A DNA stretch of 33,643 nucleotides from Chromera velia. Lineage: Eukaryota > Sar > Chromeraceae. Of this stretch, positions 30,784 through 33,643 are shown in pieces (positions within the stretch are counted from its first letter, which is position 1; the number at the start of each line of letters is the position of its first letter). The stretch covers positions 1-33,643 of the forward strand of contig JAHBMJ010001238.1 in the NCBI GenBank assembly GCA_018398765.1, written 5' to 3'. Below the pieces are notes generated by a model. That model was given only the letters and a program-made list of their open reading frames with translations. It had not been told where the DNA came from and searched no databases. The position numbers were made by a program, and so were the translations under genes.

Positions 30784-33643
30784 CTACTTTCTCTCTCTTT
30801 CTTGGGCTCTGTCTAATTTGGCTTCAATTTCGGTTACAATTGCATTCAGAGCCTCTCGATCTGCTCTTGTTTCTGTGCATTCAGTCAGTCGGTGCAGTAG
30901 ATCATCTGCTTTGCCCCTGTATGTAGGGCAAACCGCGTCTTCCAGCCCTCTGTACGGTGCATGAGGGCAACCACCAAGCAACATATTATACAGCAAGGCT
31001 GAAAAAGGGCCTGAGGACCAGATCGCAGCGCGAGGGAGGGAAACAAAACGGGGGGACGAAGGGAATGAAAGAAAAGTAGAGGAAAGGAAGAGGAGAGACG
31101 AACGTTGGGCAATAGGATAAGATGTGTGGAACACATTCGGTCGGACGCCTCTGCCAAACTGCAAAACCGCCCCCCGTGAAGCGGCCCTTTCTAGACAACC
31201 ATCAATCCATTCATTAACTTCCCGGTTGATCACTGCTCTTAAAAGAAGAAGACGGCCAACCTTGGTGGCTTTCTTTCTTCTTCTGATGGTTGGATTGACA
31301 GTCATAAATTCTTTCAATCCGGTCGACCCAATCAATTTTTGTGCGTGCATCATAGAGGAAGGACAATCACCATTTATTAAAGCCGACCAGGCACCCGCGG
31401 GCATCTTGAAGTCAATATGTTTTAAGTTAGCCAAATACCCAGCAAGTCTCATCAACACATGCACATGTGCAGGAAGTAGACTAACAGCACACAGAGTAGG
31501 TATACGGAAAGAGGAGAGAGACAGATTCAAAGCCTAATGGACAAAGCGCAATTGAAAGACATCTAATGCATCCATGTGTGACTTGCGGACAGGCAGACAG
31601 TCAAACGCGTATAGAGCAACAGGCAATCAGAAAGCGCATAAACATAAAATCTTTGCTGCGGGGGGCAGGCGACCCAAAGAGAGTGCCACGCTCTTTGCAT
31701 GACCCATCCATCTACTCGCTATGCTAAGCTTCTCTTCTATTACCTCCCTCAAGTCTCCCCTTTCGAACAAAAGAACACCCAGATACTTATACGACCCCAC
31801 TCTCTCGACTTCTTTTCCTCCAAAGTTTTAACATAAACCTGCCTTCAATTGCAGGGTAAGAGTCGGACAGACGCATGATTTTTATCTTTTTTAAATTAAC
31901 AGTGAGCCCTCTCTCTTCACAGAAAGAATTCAATTCATTCAAGCTGACCTGCAGGTCATGCACACCCTCAGCAACGAGGACAAGGTCATCGGCATAACCA
32001 AGGCTATCGCACTCAACCCTACCGAGCAGAACCTCTACACGACCGGAAGCCTTTACTCTTTCATGCAGATCATTGATAAAAATCAAGAAGAAAAAAAGGG
32101 AGAGAGGATCCCCTTGTTTCACCCCTTTCTCTTCCTTGAACATAAAAGGGCTGCCAGTGATGCTTCCGTTCATATTTGTATACATTGCCCGAATCATTTT
32201 AACATCGACTGCACTCACCCCTTGCTTCAGCAAAACTTCAAACAAAACATCCCTGGGCAGGGAGTCAAAGGCTTTGCTGAAGTCTACAAAGTATGCTAAC
32301 AAGGGCTTCTTTCGTTTCTTTGCCTTTTGCATCAGCGCAGTAAGTGCTCCAATGGCTTCTCTTGTTCCTACCCCTTGCTGAAAACCCAACTGCCTATGGT
32401 TAATCTTCAGTTATGATGTAAGACGGGCAGAGAGGAGTGAAGAAAAGAGTTTTGGTAAGAGTGAGACAATATGAATCGGACGACATTCACCAGGGTCGGG
32501 GGAAAGAGGCCCCTTTGGAACCGGACAGATTTTAATTACATTCTATTCATCTTGCCAAGCGGATGTCAAGTGAATTAAGTTTAAATGGATAAATAACAAA
32601 GCACGAGAAAGAGGCGAATATTGAAAGCAGAGGGAGAGGTGGTTAGAGGCAAGTCCGGACAACCCTGCAGCCTTTTCTTCCTTTGTGGACTGGAGGACTT
32701 TCCTTATTTCTTCTATGCAAAAATAAGGGTGAGACAGAGAGATTGGTGGGGGCAAAGGGGGAGAGTGAATGCCAAAGGAAACCTGATGAGAGTAGGTATG
32801 CAGTTGCGAAAAAACGCCAGGGTGCAAAGAAGAGTTAAAAACGGGCGGGGCTGGCTGCGAAGGAGGGAAAGGGGGAGCACTTTCTTGTGCAGATTCCCTG
32901 CCAGAGGGAGAGTCAGCGAAGATAGAAGCCCAGTGACAGGAAAAGTCCTTTACTGAAGGCTGGGAACCAGGAGGGGCTTTCTCTCTATTGCTTCTTTGCA
33001 GCTTTCTTCTCAATGACCAGACCTTTGAAGGGTTAGAGAACAATTCGAGTGCAACTTTTTCTGCACAGAGCTTTTCGTACGCCTTTCTTTTCCTGTTGTG
33101 CAATCGCTAATATCTGCGGGCCTGCCTCTCAACCGTCTGTCTTAAGGCAACCACGTTTGCTCTGCTGCTCCCACTTCTCCCCTCATTCTCACATGATTGC
33201 ACAAGTTTGTTCAACGCCTTCCTTGCTTCCCTCCAAAGTGTTACTGCTTCCTTGCATTCATTATCAAACCATTCGGCCTTTTTCTTTTGTCTCACTTTTT
33301 TTCTGCCCTGTTGACCATCTAAATCCTTCTGCTTGATTTCTTTTGTCAGGCCGGCCAACGTGGTTTCCCATTCCTTCAGCAGTAACTTTTCCCATTCACA
33401 GAAAGACAAGGGCACCGGTTGCTCACATGAGTTGGGAGCAGACAGTGGGGGGGAGGGAACGGATGGAAAAGAAGAGAGATTAATGTTTTCAGCTTCACAA
33501 GCCATTTTCACAAGTCCAGGCCATAACTGTTCAGCCAATTGACTAGCTGCTGCAGCTGAGGGGAGAAGCTCTTCGTCTGAGACAGGAGTGGATCTGATGG
33601 AGCGATGAAGGGGGGGGATAGGTAAAAGGGAGTTCTCTTTGCT
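30784..33643 (-). mobile_element. LINE-type non-LTR retrotransposon, decayed ORF2, open at window end
   Basis: The minus strand carries one reading frame from the window edge to about 31800, then one shift, then a frame to TAG at 30786-30784. In order: KKAEWFDNECKEAV (common just before LINE RTs), CPVPKG, LKINHRQLGFQQGVGT, FVDFSKAFD (motif A, near 32270), GVKQGDPLS (motif B), LGYADDLVLVAE (motif C, near 31990), SYKYLGVLL, and a C-terminal CPTYRGK..LLHRLTEC, a degraded CCHC knuckle with the second Cys replaced by Tyr. In-frame stops lie at 33107, 32543, 32411, 31627 and 31534. The endonuclease and ORF1 would be beyond the window. It is inactive as read. Confidence 0.88.

Overview
The window reads as nuclear DNA of a eukaryotic alga. 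Three protein genes split cleanly into GT-AG exons. A fourth encodes the photosystem II subunit PsbL behind a two-part leader: a signal peptide ending Ala-Asn-Ala, then Phe-Val-Pro-Ser. That Phe-at-cleavage-site leader is typical of nuclear genes for complex plastids of red-algal origin. A chromerid (Chromera-like) or related secondary alga is my best guess, but it is an inference from this leader, the introns and the repeat load, and no species can be proven from the window.

Layout: 1-4440 has no convincing gene. It holds AT-rich DNA, degenerate repeats, a two-unit tandem repeat (about 540 and 576 bp) and a polypurine tract. The psbL gene is at 4885-5232 (-). A hAT-type DNA transposon with perfect 8-bp target duplications occupies 7344-10046. 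A second, internally deleted copy of the same family lies at 24906-26577. Between them are two divergently arranged genes: a CorA/MRS2-type Mg2+ channel (10264-13456, -) with a very long low-complexity insertion, and a two-domain guanine-deaminase-like gene (14007-18053, +) of nine exons. The second domain of the deaminase has lost all its zinc ligands. One of its introns carries a pure pyrimidine tract of about 1.2 kb.

Downstream, 20146-24710 is a decayed retroelement coding on the minus strand: an amino-proximal GIY-YIG nuclease, then a YMDD reverse transcriptase, enclosed by diverged inverted repeats. This suggests a Penelope-like element with permuted domain order. A five-exon low-molecular-weight protein tyrosine phosphatase follows (27416-28232, -), then a small probable secreted or plastid-targeted orphan (29091-29733, +). 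A decayed LINE-type retrotransposon (30784 to the window end, -) runs off the right edge.

The cellular genes do not form an obvious pathway, and this looks like ordinary mixed eukaryotic gene order broken up by transposons. The divergent Mg2+ channel and deaminase genes may share a promoter region of about 550 bp. All exon coordinates were derived by eye from reading frame, splice sites and family resemblance; no transcript evidence was available.
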